A stretch of 57,182 nucleotides of DNA from Pseudomonadota bacterium (lineage in GTDB: Bacteria > Pseudomonadota > Alphaproteobacteria > Reyranellales > Reyranellaceae), in NCBI GenBank assembly GCA_023416135.1, contig JAEZIF010000346.1, forward strand, positions 1-57,182, read 5' to 3'. The position numbers and the translations under genes are program-made. Below are positions 25,671 to 37,344 of this stretch, piece by piece. Below the pieces are notes generated by a model. That model saw nothing but the letters and a program-made list of their open reading frames with translations, searched no databases and had not been told where the DNA came from. Numbering within the stretch: position 1 is the stretch's first letter; each line of letters starts with the position of its first letter.

Positions 25671-26923
25671 AGCCGCTGAAATGCCTTGGTGAAGAAGTCC
25701 GGGGCGCCGAAATTGCCCGACTTCAGGGCGAGCAGCAGCGGCTTGTCGCCGACCGATGCCGTCCACGGCACGCCGGGGTCGATCTCCGGACCGATGCGCA
25801 ACGCCGTCACATCGAGGGCGCCGACCACGGCGCCGGAGGTCTCGCCGCCCGCCACGGCCAGCCGGCCGACGCCGGCCGCGACCAGCCCCTTGGCGAGCTT
25901 CGCCATGGTCTTCTCGATCGCCTGGCTCGACTTCTCGACGCCATACTTGTCCTGCAGCGCCTTCACGGCCTCGGGCTGATCGCTGGCCGACAGCAGGATC
26001 GGCCCGTTGCCGATCTTGTCCTTGGCCCAGGCGAGTGCGGCGTCGCCGACCGGCTCGCCGCGGCAGATGGCGTCGGTATCAAGACGCAGATGCGGGCCCT
26101 TGAAGGCTGCGATCTGCCCCAGGGTTGCCGCCGAGCACGAGCCCGCCAGCACGGCGGAAGCGCCGGCAATCTTGGGCAGCGTGTCGGCATTGGCCTTGTG
26201 GGCCAGCAGTCCGCGGCGGCGATAGGCGGCAGGCAGGCCCAGCGCCACTCCCGAGCCGCCGGTGACCAGGAGGTCGTCGCCGACCGCCTCGGCGATGATG
26301 CCGAGATCGGTGTCGGCCACCGCATCGACCACGACATGCCGCACGCCGTCGGCCGCGAGCTTGTCGAGCGCAGCGCGCAGGGCCGCCGATCCCGCCTGGA
26401 CCTGCTTCAGAGACACCAGTCCGACCTTGTGCCTGGTCTGGCGCGCCAGCACGCGCGCTAGATTTGAATCCGTCATCGGGTTCAGCGGGTGATGCCGCAT
26501 GTGCGAATCCGACAGCAGGTTGTCGCCCACGAACAGGTGACCGAAGTAGATCGTGCGGCCGTTCTCGGGGAAAGCCGGATTGTAGATCGCCTGCGTGGCG
26601 TTCAGCGCATCGAGCAGCGCGTCGCCCACCGGGCCGATGTTGCCGGCGTCGGTCGAATCGAAGGTGGAGCAGTACTTGAAGAAGAAACGCTTGCACCCCG
26701 CCGCCTGCAGCGCATCGAGGGCCGCCAAGGACTGGGCGACGGCCTCCTGGGCTGGGATCGAGCGCGTCTTCAGTGCCACGACCACGGCGTCGACGTCGTC
26801 GGGTATCGCACCTTTCGTCGGCACGCCGATGGTCTGAATGGTGCGCATGCCGTTCTTGACCAGCATGCCCGCGATATCGGTGGCGCCGGTGAAGTCGTCG
26901 GCGATCACTCCGAGAATGGCCAT
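25667..26923 (-). CDS. otnK: 3-oxo-tetronate kinase OtnK (four-carbon acid sugar kinase, DUF1537)
   Basis: The 418-residue product is a four-carbon acid-sugar kinase. The N-terminal substrate domain opens LGVIADDFTGATDIAGMLVK and continues FFFKYCSTFDSTDAGNIGPV, the Asp/Lys signature of the family. The C-terminal nucleotide-binding domain has RLAVAGGETSGAVVGALDV and LLALKSGNFGAPDFF. OtnK phosphorylates 3-oxo-tetronate at C4. It is the key diagnostic gene of the threonate pathway, and length and motifs are normal. It begins eight bases after the GFA-family gene and overlaps otnC by four bases. Confidence 0.94.
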   Translation of the reverse strand: MAILGVIADDFTGATDIAGMLVKNGMRTIQTIGVPTKGAIPDDVDAVVVALKTRSIPAQEAVAQSLAALDALQAAGCKRFFFKYCSTFDSTDAGNIGPVGDALLDALNATQAIYNPAFPENGRTIYFGHLFVGDNLLSDSHMRHHPLNPMTDSNLARVLARQTRHKVGLVSLKQVQAGSAALRAALDKLAADGVRHVVVDAVADTDLGIIAEAVGDDLLVTGGSGVALGLPAAYRRRGLLAHKANADTLPKIAGASAVLAGSCSAATLGQIAAFKGPHLRLDTDAICRGEPVGDAALAWAKDKIGNGPILLSASDQPEAVKALQDKYGVEKSSQAIEKTMAKLAKGLVAAGVGRLAVAGGETSGAVVGALDVTALRIGPEIDPGVPWTASVGDKPLLLALKSGNFGAPDFFTKAFQRL

Positions 26924-26931
26924 GACGAACC

Positions 26932-27351
26932 CTAGGCGATCACTGTCGTCTTCATCCAGAACTTTCGCCGCCGGGCGCGCCGGCGGCCCTCGTCCTCGCC
27001 GTCATAGACATGCAGCGGTGGGGCGGGATCGAAAGTATCGCGGATGTCGAGCGAATTGACGTTGACGATGCCGATCGGCCCGTCGTCGTCGGGCATGACG
27101 GCGCCGACGTAGGTGCCGCACTTGGCGCACAGCAGATAGTCGGTGATGCCGAGCCCGAAGCGATAGCGGCTCAGGCTGCCGGGCGCGGCGCGGAACTCGG
27201 CCGAACCCAGGGGATCGCCCGAGGTGCGCGCACCGTGCCGGCGGCAAAAGGAGCAGGCGCAGCGGCCAACACGCATGGCCTCGGGAGCCTTGCCGGTCGT
27301 GTAGGCGATCGTCACGGCGCCGCAGTGGCAGGATCCGGGATAGGTGGTCAT
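26932..27351 (-). CDS. GFA-family (glutathione-dependent formaldehyde-activating enzyme-like) zinc protein
   Basis: The 139-residue product has the GFA/CENP-V fold with all expected zinc cysteines: Cys 8 and 10 (SCHCGAV), Cys 31, 33 and 36 (CACSFC) and Cys 75 and 78 (LLCAKCGT). GFA domains were named from a glutathione-hydroxymethyl-transferring enzyme, but most members have no proven reaction. It sits 22 bases after the glycerate kinase stop and eight bases before otnK, so it appears to be part of the sugar-acid operon. Whether it takes part in the pathway is unknown. The C-terminus is unusually basic (RRRARRRKFW). Confidence 0.88.
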   Translation of the reverse strand: MTTYPGSCHCGAVTIAYTTGKAPEAMRVGRCACSFCRRHGARTSGDPLGSAEFRAAPGSLSRYRFGLGITDYLLCAKCGTYVGAVMPDDDGPIGIVNVNSLDIRDTFDPAPPLHVYDGEDEGRRRARRRKFWMKTTVIA

Positions 27352-27373
27352 GCGCGCTCCCAGCTAAGATAAT

Positions 27374-28651
27374 TCATGGGGCGATCAATGTTGCCCTGAA
27401 ATCGTTGACGTTGGTCTTGGTCGGACCTGTGACAATGCTGTCACCCAGCATCTCGAAGAAGCTGTGCCCGTCATTGTCATCCAGCATCGCCTTGGGGTCA
27501 CGGCCCATCGCGCGAGCGCGGACCAGCGAATCGGGGCCGAAGATGCCGCCCGCGATGTCCTCGGCGCCGTCGACGCCGTCGGTGTCGGCCGCCAGCCCCC
27601 AGATGCCCGAAGCGCCGTTGGCCCCGATGGTCTCGCCCAGAAGATACTCGACATTGCGCCCGCCACGGCCTTTGCCGCGCACTGTGACAGTCGTCTCACC
27701 GCCCGAGAGTATCACCGTGGGCTTGCCGGCGCTTTTTGCCTGCGCGATCGCCTTCCGCGCATGCTCGGCGCCCAGCTCTCGTGCTTCGCCCTCGAGATTG
27801 TCGCCCAGCATCACGACGTCGGCGCCGCGCTTGCGGGCGACGATGGCGGCCGCCTCGAGCGAACGCTGCGGCGTCGCCACGACGATGGTCTCGACGCGCG
27901 CCAGCCGCGGATCGCCGGGCTTGGGCGTCTCCTCGACGCCGCCCGACGCGCCCTTCTCGAGGTGGGCGCGTGCCGCCGCCGGCGCATCGATTCGATACTT
28001 GGCGAGCACCGCCAACGCATCCGCGAAGGTCGTGCGGTCGGGCACGGTCGGCCCCGAGCCGATGACGCCGGGATCGTCGTTGGGCACGTCGGAGATCAGC
28101 CAGCTCAGCACGCGCGCCGGCTGGGCGGCGATGGCGAGCCGGCCACCCTTGATGGCCGAGAGATGCTTTCGCACCGTATTCATCTCGACGATGTTCGCGC
28201 CCGATTTCAGCAGTGCGCGGTTGACCTCCTGCTTGTCGCCCAGCGTCAGCCCAGGCGCAGGCAGCGCCAGCAGGGCGGAGGCGCCACCCGAGATCAGGCA
28301 GAGCACGAGATCGTCCGGCGCATGGCCCTTGACGCGCTCGAGGATTCGTCCTGCCGCGGCGCGCCCCTTCTCGTCGGGCACGGGATGGGCCGCCTCGACG
28401 ATCTCGATCCTGCGGCAGGCTTCGCCGTAGCCGTAGCGCGTCACCACGAGGCCTTCGATTGGATGCGGCCACTGATCCTCGACCGCCTTGGCCATGGCGG
28501 CACTGGCCTTGCCGGCTCCGATGACGATCGTGCGGCCTTTCGGCGGCTGCAGCTTCTCGATGTAAGGGGCAAGGCAGGTCGCGGGGCGTGCGGCGGCAAG
28601 CGCTGCATCGAACAGGTCGCGCAACAGCGCACGGGCTTCGGCATCTTTCAT
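27374..28651 (-). CDS. Glycerate 2-kinase (MOFRL/TtuD family)
   Basis: The 425-residue product is a class II glycerate kinase that makes 2-phosphoglycerate from D-glycerate and ATP. It has the N-terminal GckA-type domain with RTIVIGAGKASAAMAKAVED and LISGGASALLALPAPGLTLG. The C-terminal MOFRL domain has PTVILSGGETTVTVRGKGRG and GLAADTDGVDGAED. It is first in a seven-gene minus-strand run that ends in pyk. Its product enters lower glycolysis through enolase, and pyruvate kinase completes the route. The start at 28651 is 29 bases from the divergent amidohydrolase gene, so the operon promoter must lie in or near that short gap. Confidence 0.93.
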   Translation of the reverse strand: MKDAEARALLRDLFDAALAAARPATCLAPYIEKLQPPKGRTIVIGAGKASAAMAKAVEDQWPHPIEGLVVTRYGYGEACRRIEIVEAAHPVPDEKGRAAAGRILERVKGHAPDDLVLCLISGGASALLALPAPGLTLGDKQEVNRALLKSGANIVEMNTVRKHLSAIKGGRLAIAAQPARVLSWLISDVPNDDPGVIGSGPTVPDRTTFADALAVLAKYRIDAPAAARAHLEKGASGGVEETPKPGDPRLARVETIVVATPQRSLEAAAIVARKRGADVVMLGDNLEGEARELGAEHARKAIAQAKSAGKPTVILSGGETTVTVRGKGRGGRNVEYLLGETIGANGASGIWGLAADTDGVDGAEDIAGGIFGPDSLVRARAMGRDPKAMLDDNDGHSFFEMLGDSIVTGPTKTNVNDFRATLIAP

Positions 28652-28680
28652 TTGCGCGATCTTCGCACTATAGGGGCGCG

Positions 28681-29448
28681 ATGCAAGAACTGCTCGTTCC
28701 CGGCGATCCGCCGCCGTTTTCCGTCCACAACGAGCAGGGCAGGGCGCCATTGCTTCTGCTGTGCGACCACGCCAGCAAGGCGGTGCCGAAAGCGCTGGGC
28801 GATCTCGGCATCTCCGAGGCCGAGCTCTCGCGCCACATCGGCTGGGACATCGGCGGCCTCGAGGCCGCGATCGCCCTGGCCGAGGCGCTCGATGCGCCCC
28901 TGGTCGCCTCGGGCTATTCGCGCCTGGTGATCGACTGCAACCGCTGGCCGGGCGGCGAGGGATCGACGCCCGAGGTCAGCGACGGCACGCCGGTGCCGGC
29001 GAACAAGGGGCTGACGAAAGAGCAGATCGATGCGCGGGCCGAGGCCTGCTTCTGGCCCTACCATCGCGAGGTCGACCGCCGACTCGACCGCATGACGTCG
29101 GGAGGCGCCAAGGCGGCCCTGCTGGTGATGCATTCCTTCACACCGCAGATGAACGGTTTCAAGCGCCCCTGGCATGTCGGCGTGCTGTGGAACGCCGATG
29201 GCCGCCTGCCCGAGCCGCTGCTGACGGAACTGCGCCGCGATCCCGAACTGGTGGTCGGCGACAACGAACCCTATTCGGCGCGCGCCTCCTACGAATACAC
29301 CCTCAACGCCCATGCGCGGAGCCGCAAGCTGCCTCATTGCTCGTTGGAAGTGCGACAGGACCTGATCGCGACGCCCGACACGGCGCGCACGTGGGGCGGG
29401 AGGTTGGCGCCCGCGATAGGGGCTGCTGTGGCCAAGGCATTGTCCTGA
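28681..29448 (+). CDS. N-formylglutamate amidohydrolase-family protein
   Basis: The 255-residue product is an FGase (HutG-type) amidohydrolase. Its motifs are LLLLCDHASKAVPKALGDLG at the N-terminus, RHIGWDIGGLEAAIALAEAL, SRLVIDCNRWPG, a central HREVDRRLDRM, VMHSFTPQMNGF, and late HCSLEVRQDLIATPD. The family releases formate from N-formyl amino acids or cleaves related amides. No other histidine-degradation gene is nearby, so the substrate is uncertain. A possible -10 (TATAGG, 28669-28674) lies only six bases before the ATG and no Shine-Dalgarno is evident. The message could therefore be almost leaderless. Confidence 0.85.
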   Translation: MQELLVPGDPPPFSVHNEQGRAPLLLLCDHASKAVPKALGDLGISEAELSRHIGWDIGGLEAAIALAEALDAPLVASGYSRLVIDCNRWPGGEGSTPEVSDGTPVPANKGLTKEQIDARAEACFWPYHREVDRRLDRMTSGGAKAALLVMHSFTPQMNGFKRPWHVGVLWNADGRLPEPLLTELRRDPELVVGDNEPYSARASYEYTLNAHARSRKLPHCSLEVRQDLIATPDTARTWGGRLAPAIGAAVAKALS

Positions 29449-29889
29449 TGTCTGGAGCGTTAAGTATGCTTTCGACGGATAGTACCATAGTAATTTGTTA
29501 CTTACTAGAGTAATTTTCTTTGTTTATGGCGGATCGTAGGGCGCCAAAATCCAATCGCTAGCAGTGCCAGCAAGAGTGCCCATTCGCGCCGAAGCGTATG
29601 ACTTGATGCCGGGCATCGCGACTTCATTGCTCGAGAAGTGGAGGCAGTGGCCGCACCACCACCTCTTTGCCCTTCGCGACGAAGGTCACATCTTCGTTTG
29701 CGCAACTGTGACGGCCAGTCTGCTGCCGACGTTTTTCTGTTGCCTGGCATTCAGCGATCGGACTTTGTTCCGCGCTGACAAGCGTCGTGGTGTAGTCGTG
29801 GCAAGCGACGCTGCCTTTTTTGCTCAGATGCGACGATTGCGCCGCCGGGATCTGTTGACGCGGCGCTGCACCTCGCGTTCACTGCGCGC
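29449..29889. other. 440-base region with no confident gene, AT-rich at its left end
   Basis: Bases 29464-29525 are clearly more AT-rich than anything nearby and include AGTAA-TTTG-TTACT, an inverted repeat at about 29488-29501, and another AGTAA just after. This could be a promoter and operator for the downstream metal-efflux genes. Open frames of about 80-110 codons exist on both strands over 29505-29893, with high Arg content and no recognisable motif. I regard them as non-coding. Confidence 0.4.
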
Positions 29890-30237
29890 GTGAGTTCCCG
29901 CATTTCCTTCTTTGGCGCCGGCATGTCAGCCCTGCTCAGGGTTTTCTGCGCCGTTGCCCTTGCGGTGGTCACGACATTCCACGTTTGCGGCGCCGTATCG
30001 GCTCGGGACCTCGGACCGGCTCCCATCCTCCATGAGGTGTCCGACGCCTCGCATCAGGCCGGCGACATCGATGTGACGGCAGAGAAGTGCCACATCTGCA
30101 CCGTGGTCTCGCTGCCGGCCATCCTCGCCAGCGGCGCGACACCGCCGGTGTTGCATGTCGTGCCGTCGGGCGTGTCAGCTTACCTCGTCTCACGTTCGCC
30201 GTCGGCGACCTCTCCGCCACCCAAAGCCCTGACCTAG
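29890..30237 (+). CDS. Small exported Cys-motif protein preceding czcCBA (CzcI-like)
   Basis: The product of up to 115 residues has a hydrophobic leader (LLRVFCAVALAVVTTFHVCG), a central EKCHICTVVSLPAILASG with a CxxC motif flanked by His, and ends PPPKALT. Small exported proteins with this layout precede czcCBA-type operons, and CzcI is the named example. A role as a periplasmic metal sensor or accessory protein is inferred from position and the His/Cys motif. The frame opens with GTG at 29890; an ATG at 29923 would give a conventional signal peptide and may be the real start. Confidence 0.55.
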   Translation: MSSRISFFGAGMSALLRVFCAVALAVVTTFHVCGAVSARDLGPAPILHEVSDASHQAGDIDVTAEKCHICTVVSLPAILASGATPPVLHVVPSGVSAYLVSRSPSATSPPPKALT

Positions 30238-30303
30238 TCGTTCTCCTCGCGGCCGTGCCGCTTCGCGTGGGATGGCCTGTCGAACACCGTCAGGGTCGTT
30301 TCA

Positions 30304-31571
30304 ATGACATTCCGTGCCGTCTGGGCGGTCTGCGCGACGTGCGTCGTCGCGTGGTCGCCGGCTGTCTTGGCGCAGAGCCAGAAGGCCGGGCCGTTGACCT
30401 TGCCGCAGGCGCTGCAGCAAGCGGCCAATGCCAATCCGCGGATCGCCGCCGCCGATCGCACCATCGCCATGGCCGACGGCAGGCGCGAGCAGGCCAATGC
30501 GTTCCCAACCCGACGCTCGGCGTCGAGGTCGACAACTTCGCAACGGGCCAGAGCGGCGTCGTGCAGGGCGCGGAGACGACGCTGCAGCTCAGCCAGCTGA
30601 TCGAGCTCGGCGGCAAGCGCGACGCGCGCGTGCAGGCCGCGCTCGGCGACTACGACGCCGCGCGCTGGGAACGCGAGGCGGCGCGGCTGGAGCTTCTGTC
30701 CGAGACGACGATCGCCTTCGTCGAGGCGCTTTCGGTGCAGCGGCGCATCCAGCTCCTGGACCGCCAGGCGGCGGCCCTCGAGAGGTTGGTGCCGCTGATG
30801 CAGCGCCGCGTCGAGGCCGGCGCCTCCTCGCCGGCCGAGGTGTCGCGTACGCAGGCGGCGGTGGGGTTGGCACGGCTCGAGCGCGAGCGGGGGCGTACGG
30901 CGCTGGCCGTCGCCCGCCGGGAACTGTCGGCGTTGATGGGCACGGACCGGCCGGACTTCGCCGCCGTATCCGGTGACTTCGGCCGCATAGCGCGGCCAGC
31001 GCCATTCGACGCCGCCGTCAAGGCGATCGAGGACAATCCGCAGCTCATGCGCTGGACGGCGGTGCGGGCGCGGCGCGACGCGGAACTTCTGTCGGCGCGC
31101 CTGAAGGCCGTGCCCGACGTCACGGCGAGCGTGGCGTGGCGCTACTACGCCCAGACTTCGGACAACGCCTTGCGGCTCGGCGCCTCGATGCCGATTCCCG
31201 TGCTCGACCGCAATCGCGGCGGCATCCGCGAGGCGCAGGAGGCGGCGCAACGGACCGTGGCCGAGCGCGCGCAGAACCGGCTCACCCTGATCGCCGTCGT
31301 CGGCAAGGCACACGACACCGCCAACGGCGCCCTGCAGCAGGTCGACTTGCTGCGCCGCACTGTGCTGCCGGCCGCGCGATCGGCACTGACGACCGTCGAG
31401 GCGGGCTACGGGCAGGGCCGTTTCACCTTGCTGGAGATCCTCGACGCGTATCGCACCGTCGCCGACGCCGAGTTGATGGAGCACGAGGCGCTGGCGAGCT
31501 TCCACACTGCCGTCGCCACCATCGAAGGTCTCATCGGCAGCCCGATGACCCTGGCGAGGGCGCGAAAATGA
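30304..31571 (+). CDS. czcC: Outer-membrane efflux protein CzcC/TolC family, with one frameshift near its 5' end
   Basis: Outer-membrane channel of the RND efflux system. The N-terminal signal peptide and first helix (WAVCATCVVAWSPAVLAQ, then LTLPQALQQAANANPRIAAA) are in one frame from 30304. From about 30503 the protein continues in another frame with PNPTLGVEVDNFATGQSG, LQLSQLIELGGKRDARVQAA and the remaining OEP helices to the stop at 31571. The junction at 30500-30506 (GCGTTCCCAACCCG) looks like the loss of one base. The combined length of about 420 residues is normal for CzcC. The stop overlaps the czcB start (ATGA). It is a broken gene if the sequence is right. Confidence 0.82.
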
Positions 31572-32533
31572 AGGTCCTGAAGATTGTCGCCGTCGCGCTG
31601 GTCTGTATCGCCGCTCTCGGTGCCGCGGCCTATTACGCGCTCGATCCCAGGTTCGGCACGGCCACCAGAGCCGTTGACGCCAAGGGCCATGGCCATGACG
31701 AGAAGGGGCACGCTCACGACGAGGGTGTGAAGCTGAGCGATGCCCAGATCGCCGCCGCCGGCATCGAGCTTCTGCCGGCCGGCCCGCGCGACCTGCACGA
31801 GACGCTGAGACTGAACGGCATGATCCAGCCCAACCAGGAGGCGCTGGTGAAGGTGACGCCGCGTTTCCCGGGCGTCGTGCGCAGCATGCGCAAGCGGCTG
31901 GGTGACCAGGTGAAGAAGGACGAGGTGCTGGCCACGGTCGAGAGCAACCAGAGCCTGACGACCTACGAGCTTAAGGCGCCGATCGACGGCACGGTGATCG
32001 ACCGCGACGGCACCCTGGGCGAATTTGCCTCCGAGCAGCGGCCGCTCTTCACCATCGCCGACCTGTCGACCATGTGGATCGACCTCGCCGTCTACCGACG
32101 CGACTTTGCGAGGGTGCGCGCGGGCGATGCCGTGGCAATCGATGTCGAGGATGGCGGACCGACGATCGGGGCCAGAATCGACTACGTCTCGCCGCTCGGC
32201 GCCAGCGACACGCAATCCTCGATCGCGCGCGCCATCGTGCCCAACGGGGGCCGGCTGCGGCCCGGCCTGTTCGTCGACGGGCGAGTCCTCCTTTCGGCGC
32301 GGCCGGTCGAGGTCGCCGTCAGATCGAGCGCGATCCAGACGCTGGAGGGCAAGACGGTCGTGTTCGTGCGCGAGGGCGATAGCTTCGCTGCGCGGGAAGT
32401 CGAACTCGGCCAGCGCGATGCCGACTGGGTCGAGATCAGGTTCGGCGTCCTGCCGGGCGACATCTATGCCGCGAAGAACAGCTTCGTGATCAAGGCCGAG
32501 ATCGGCAAGGGAAGCGCGGCGCATGAGCATTGA
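31568..32533 (+). CDS. czcB: Periplasmic adaptor (membrane fusion) subunit, CzcB-like
   Basis: The 321-residue HlyD/CzcB-type adaptor links the inner-membrane pump to the outer-membrane channel. It has an N-terminal membrane anchor (IVAVALVCIAALGAAAYYAL), a histidine-rich metal-binding stretch (GHGHDEKGHAHDEG, residues about 40-53), the barrel-sandwich domain with TPRFPGVVRSMRKRLGDQVK and YELKAPIDGTVIDRDGTLGE, and a beta-barrel with SIARAIVPNGGRLRPGLFV. The His-rich insert supports a divalent cation such as zinc, cobalt, cadmium or nickel as substrate. It is coupled to czcC by a four-base overlap. czcA starts 24 bases later. Confidence 0.9.
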   Translation: MKVLKIVAVALVCIAALGAAAYYALDPRFGTATRAVDAKGHGHDEKGHAHDEGVKLSDAQIAAAGIELLPAGPRDLHETLRLNGMIQPNQEALVKVTPRFPGVVRSMRKRLGDQVKKDEVLATVESNQSLTTYELKAPIDGTVIDRDGTLGEFASEQRPLFTIADLSTMWIDLAVYRRDFARVRAGDAVAIDVEDGGPTIGARIDYVSPLGASDTQSSIARAIVPNGGRLRPGLFVDGRVLLSARPVEVAVRSSAIQTLEGKTVVFVREGDSFAAREVELGQRDADWVEIRFGVLPGDIYAAKNSFVIKAEIGKGSAAHEH

Positions 32534-32557
32534 GCCAGCCCGTCATGACGGTCAACC

Positions 32558-35727
<3,170 letters not shown>

Positions 35728-35731
<4 letters not shown>

Positions 35732-36099
35732 AAAGCATCTTGATGATCGCCGCCCTGGCGCTGTGGGCCGGCGTGGCGAGCGCGCAGCACAGCCACGGCA
35801 ACATGAAGGGACCGAACGGCGGCGCGATGCAGGACGTCGTCGGTGTCCATGCCGAACTGCTGATTGCGGCCAACGCCGTGACCATCAATATCTTCGACGA
35901 AAGCAACAGGCCCGCGCCGGCGAAGGGCTTTTCCGGTTCGGTCCTGATCGTGTCCGGTGCCAGCCGTGAGACGGTGCAGCTCGCCGTCGTGGGCGACAAT
36001 TCCCTGAAAGGCGAGGCGAAGGCCGCAGTGCCTGCGGGCGCAGCCGTCACGCTGGTCCTCAGGAACGCAGCCGGGAAGTCCGGCCAGGTCAAATTCTGA
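35728..36099 (+). CDS. Small periplasmic His-rich protein at the end of the czc operon
   Basis: The 123-residue product has a signal peptide (MKSILMIAALALWAGVASAQ) and a mature N-terminus HSHGNMKGPNGGAMQDV with possible metal-binding His and Met residues. The remainder is predicted to be beta-rich (AELLIAANAVTINIFDES, GFSGSVLIVSG, AGAAVTLVLRNAAGKSG). Its start overlaps the czcA stop by four bases, so it is made with the pump. A periplasmic metal chaperone or sensor role is a reasonable inference. I do not recognise a named family. Confidence 0.78.
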
Positions 36100-36356
36100 G
36101 GACCGTCAGCCGTTGATGAAGGCACCTGTCGAGCCGCCGCGCGCTTCCTCGACGCTTCGGTGAATCTCTTCTTCTTCCGGTTTCGGCGGCCTTATCAACT
36201 TCGTCGGCCAGACGACGGCAGGCACGCCGGCACAGGCATTTCTCCGCTGAGATTTCGCGCGTTATCGCCAGCGGCGGCAATTCCGTGCACCAACAGGAGC
36301 GGCCGGGCGGGCTGGCATTCGAGGAGAGCGTCGCATTGGGGGCATTCGACAACCAT
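36089..36356 (-). pseudogene. Cysteine-rich CWC-type small protein, frameshifted
   Basis: From the ATG at 36354-36356 the first frame reads MVVECPQCDALLECQP. A second frame continues GRSCWCTELPPLAITREISA, then EKCLCRRACRRLADEVDKA and a basic tail to 36089. Together they match the small Cys_rich_CWC domain (CPxC ... C ... CWC ... LPPL ... CLCxxC), a putative zinc module of unknown function. The switch lies in the GC run at about 36300-36315 and looks like a one-base gain or two-base loss. The tail overlaps the end of the convergent gene by 11 bases. The family assignment is from memory of the motif pattern. Confidence 0.6.
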
Positions 36357-36397
36357 TGCGCTTGCATTCTATTGCACTTTCGCTCGATTGTGCGGCC

Positions 36398-37312
36398 ATG
36401 CTTCGTTCACTCCTCGTCGACCATATCCGAGATCCGCACGCCTCGTGGGCCTGTGGACGCTTCGGCGCCATCGCAGAATTCCATCGCGACCCGGACGAAC
36501 CGGTCGAGATCGCGACGGAGCCGTCGATTGTCGCCGTGACCGGCCGCGGCGCGATCCGACTGAATGCGCTGCCGGAACTGCGGCCCGTTGCCTACGAGAC
36601 GATCAGCTCGTGCATCGAGAGCTGGGGGCAGGGCGTCGTGCTCTGCCTGCCGCAGGACGCGGCGGCGATGAGCGGTCGCACCATCGTCACCGAACTCGGG
36701 CCCGATCGCGACGCTGTACGGCCGCAGGATCGCGACGCCATCCTGTTCGATCTCGGTCTGGGCGGCGAGCAGGCCGACATTTGCGTGCGCTCGGCCGATG
36801 CGGAGGCGATCGAAGTACTGCGCGCCGCCTGTGGCCGTCCGATGCTGGAGAACCAGCATCTGATGCACCGTCTGCCGGCGCTCAGCCCGCATCGCGTGTT
36901 CTGCTGCCGCATGGGCCGCGTCGAAGTCTACCAGCCGATCCCCACGCCGGATGGCAAATCGCCCGAAGGACCGCACACCCATGTCCTGCCGCGCCTGCTG
37001 GCGCATGGCCGTCTCAACGCCGCGACGGTGCCCGTGCCCGAGGGATGGCTTGCCGGCATGTCGTTGTTCCCGGCGCATCCGTTGCTGCGGGCCGATGGCC
37101 AGACGACAGCGTTCGATGCCGATCGTTATCACGCCTTCCAGTCGCTGATGCAGATGTTCGGCGATCCCGACCTGGTCGCCGGCAAGCAGGCGGCCTTCGC
37201 CGGGTCGGAGGTCGAGAGCGCTGACAGCGACGAGCGGCGCCATGCGCTCGGCTTCCGCATCGGCCAGCGTCAGCGGAAGTGGCTGCAGGACCCGATTGCG
37301 TCAGGTTCTTGA
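36398..37312 (+). CDS. Conserved hypothetical protein upstream of the cobalamin operon (possibly DUF6925)
   Basis: The 304-residue product begins MLRSLLVDHIRDPHASWACG, followed by RFGAIAEFHRDPDEPVEI. It has two similar-looking halves with LRPVAYETISSCIESWGQGV and HRVFCCRMGRVEVYQPIPTP, and it carries GPHTHVLPRLLAHGR. There is no signal peptide or membrane segment, so it is cytosolic. I recall a similar family labelled DUF6925 but could not check. The promoter of riboswitch 1 overlaps its 3' end, so it is not under that riboswitch. Function unknown. Confidence 0.7.
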   Translation: MLRSLLVDHIRDPHASWACGRFGAIAEFHRDPDEPVEIATEPSIVAVTGRGAIRLNALPELRPVAYETISSCIESWGQGVVLCLPQDAAAMSGRTIVTELGPDRDAVRPQDRDAILFDLGLGGEQADICVRSADAEAIEVLRAACGRPMLENQHLMHRLPALSPHRVFCCRMGRVEVYQPIPTPDGKSPEGPHTHVLPRLLAHGRLNAATVPVPEGWLAGMSLFPAHPLLRADGQTTAFDADRYHAFQSLMQMFGDPDLVAGKQAAFAGSEVESADSDERRHALGFRIGQRQRKWLQDPIASGS

Positions 37313-37336
37313 CGGCGCAATTCGACGCGATAAAAC
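37309..37336 (+). promoter_or_regulatory. Promoter of the btu operon
   Basis: TTGACG (37309-37314), a 16-base spacer, and TAAAAC (37331-37336). Transcription would begin near 37343, just before the riboswitch aptamer. The -35 box overlaps the stop codon of the preceding gene. Confidence 0.6.
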
Positions 37337-37344
37337 TGTCCGCA

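Noticed and set aside
29564..29893. Open frame in the gap before the metal operon
   Set aside because: Arg-rich, no motifs, no ribosome site, and it ends at the start of a better-supported gene.
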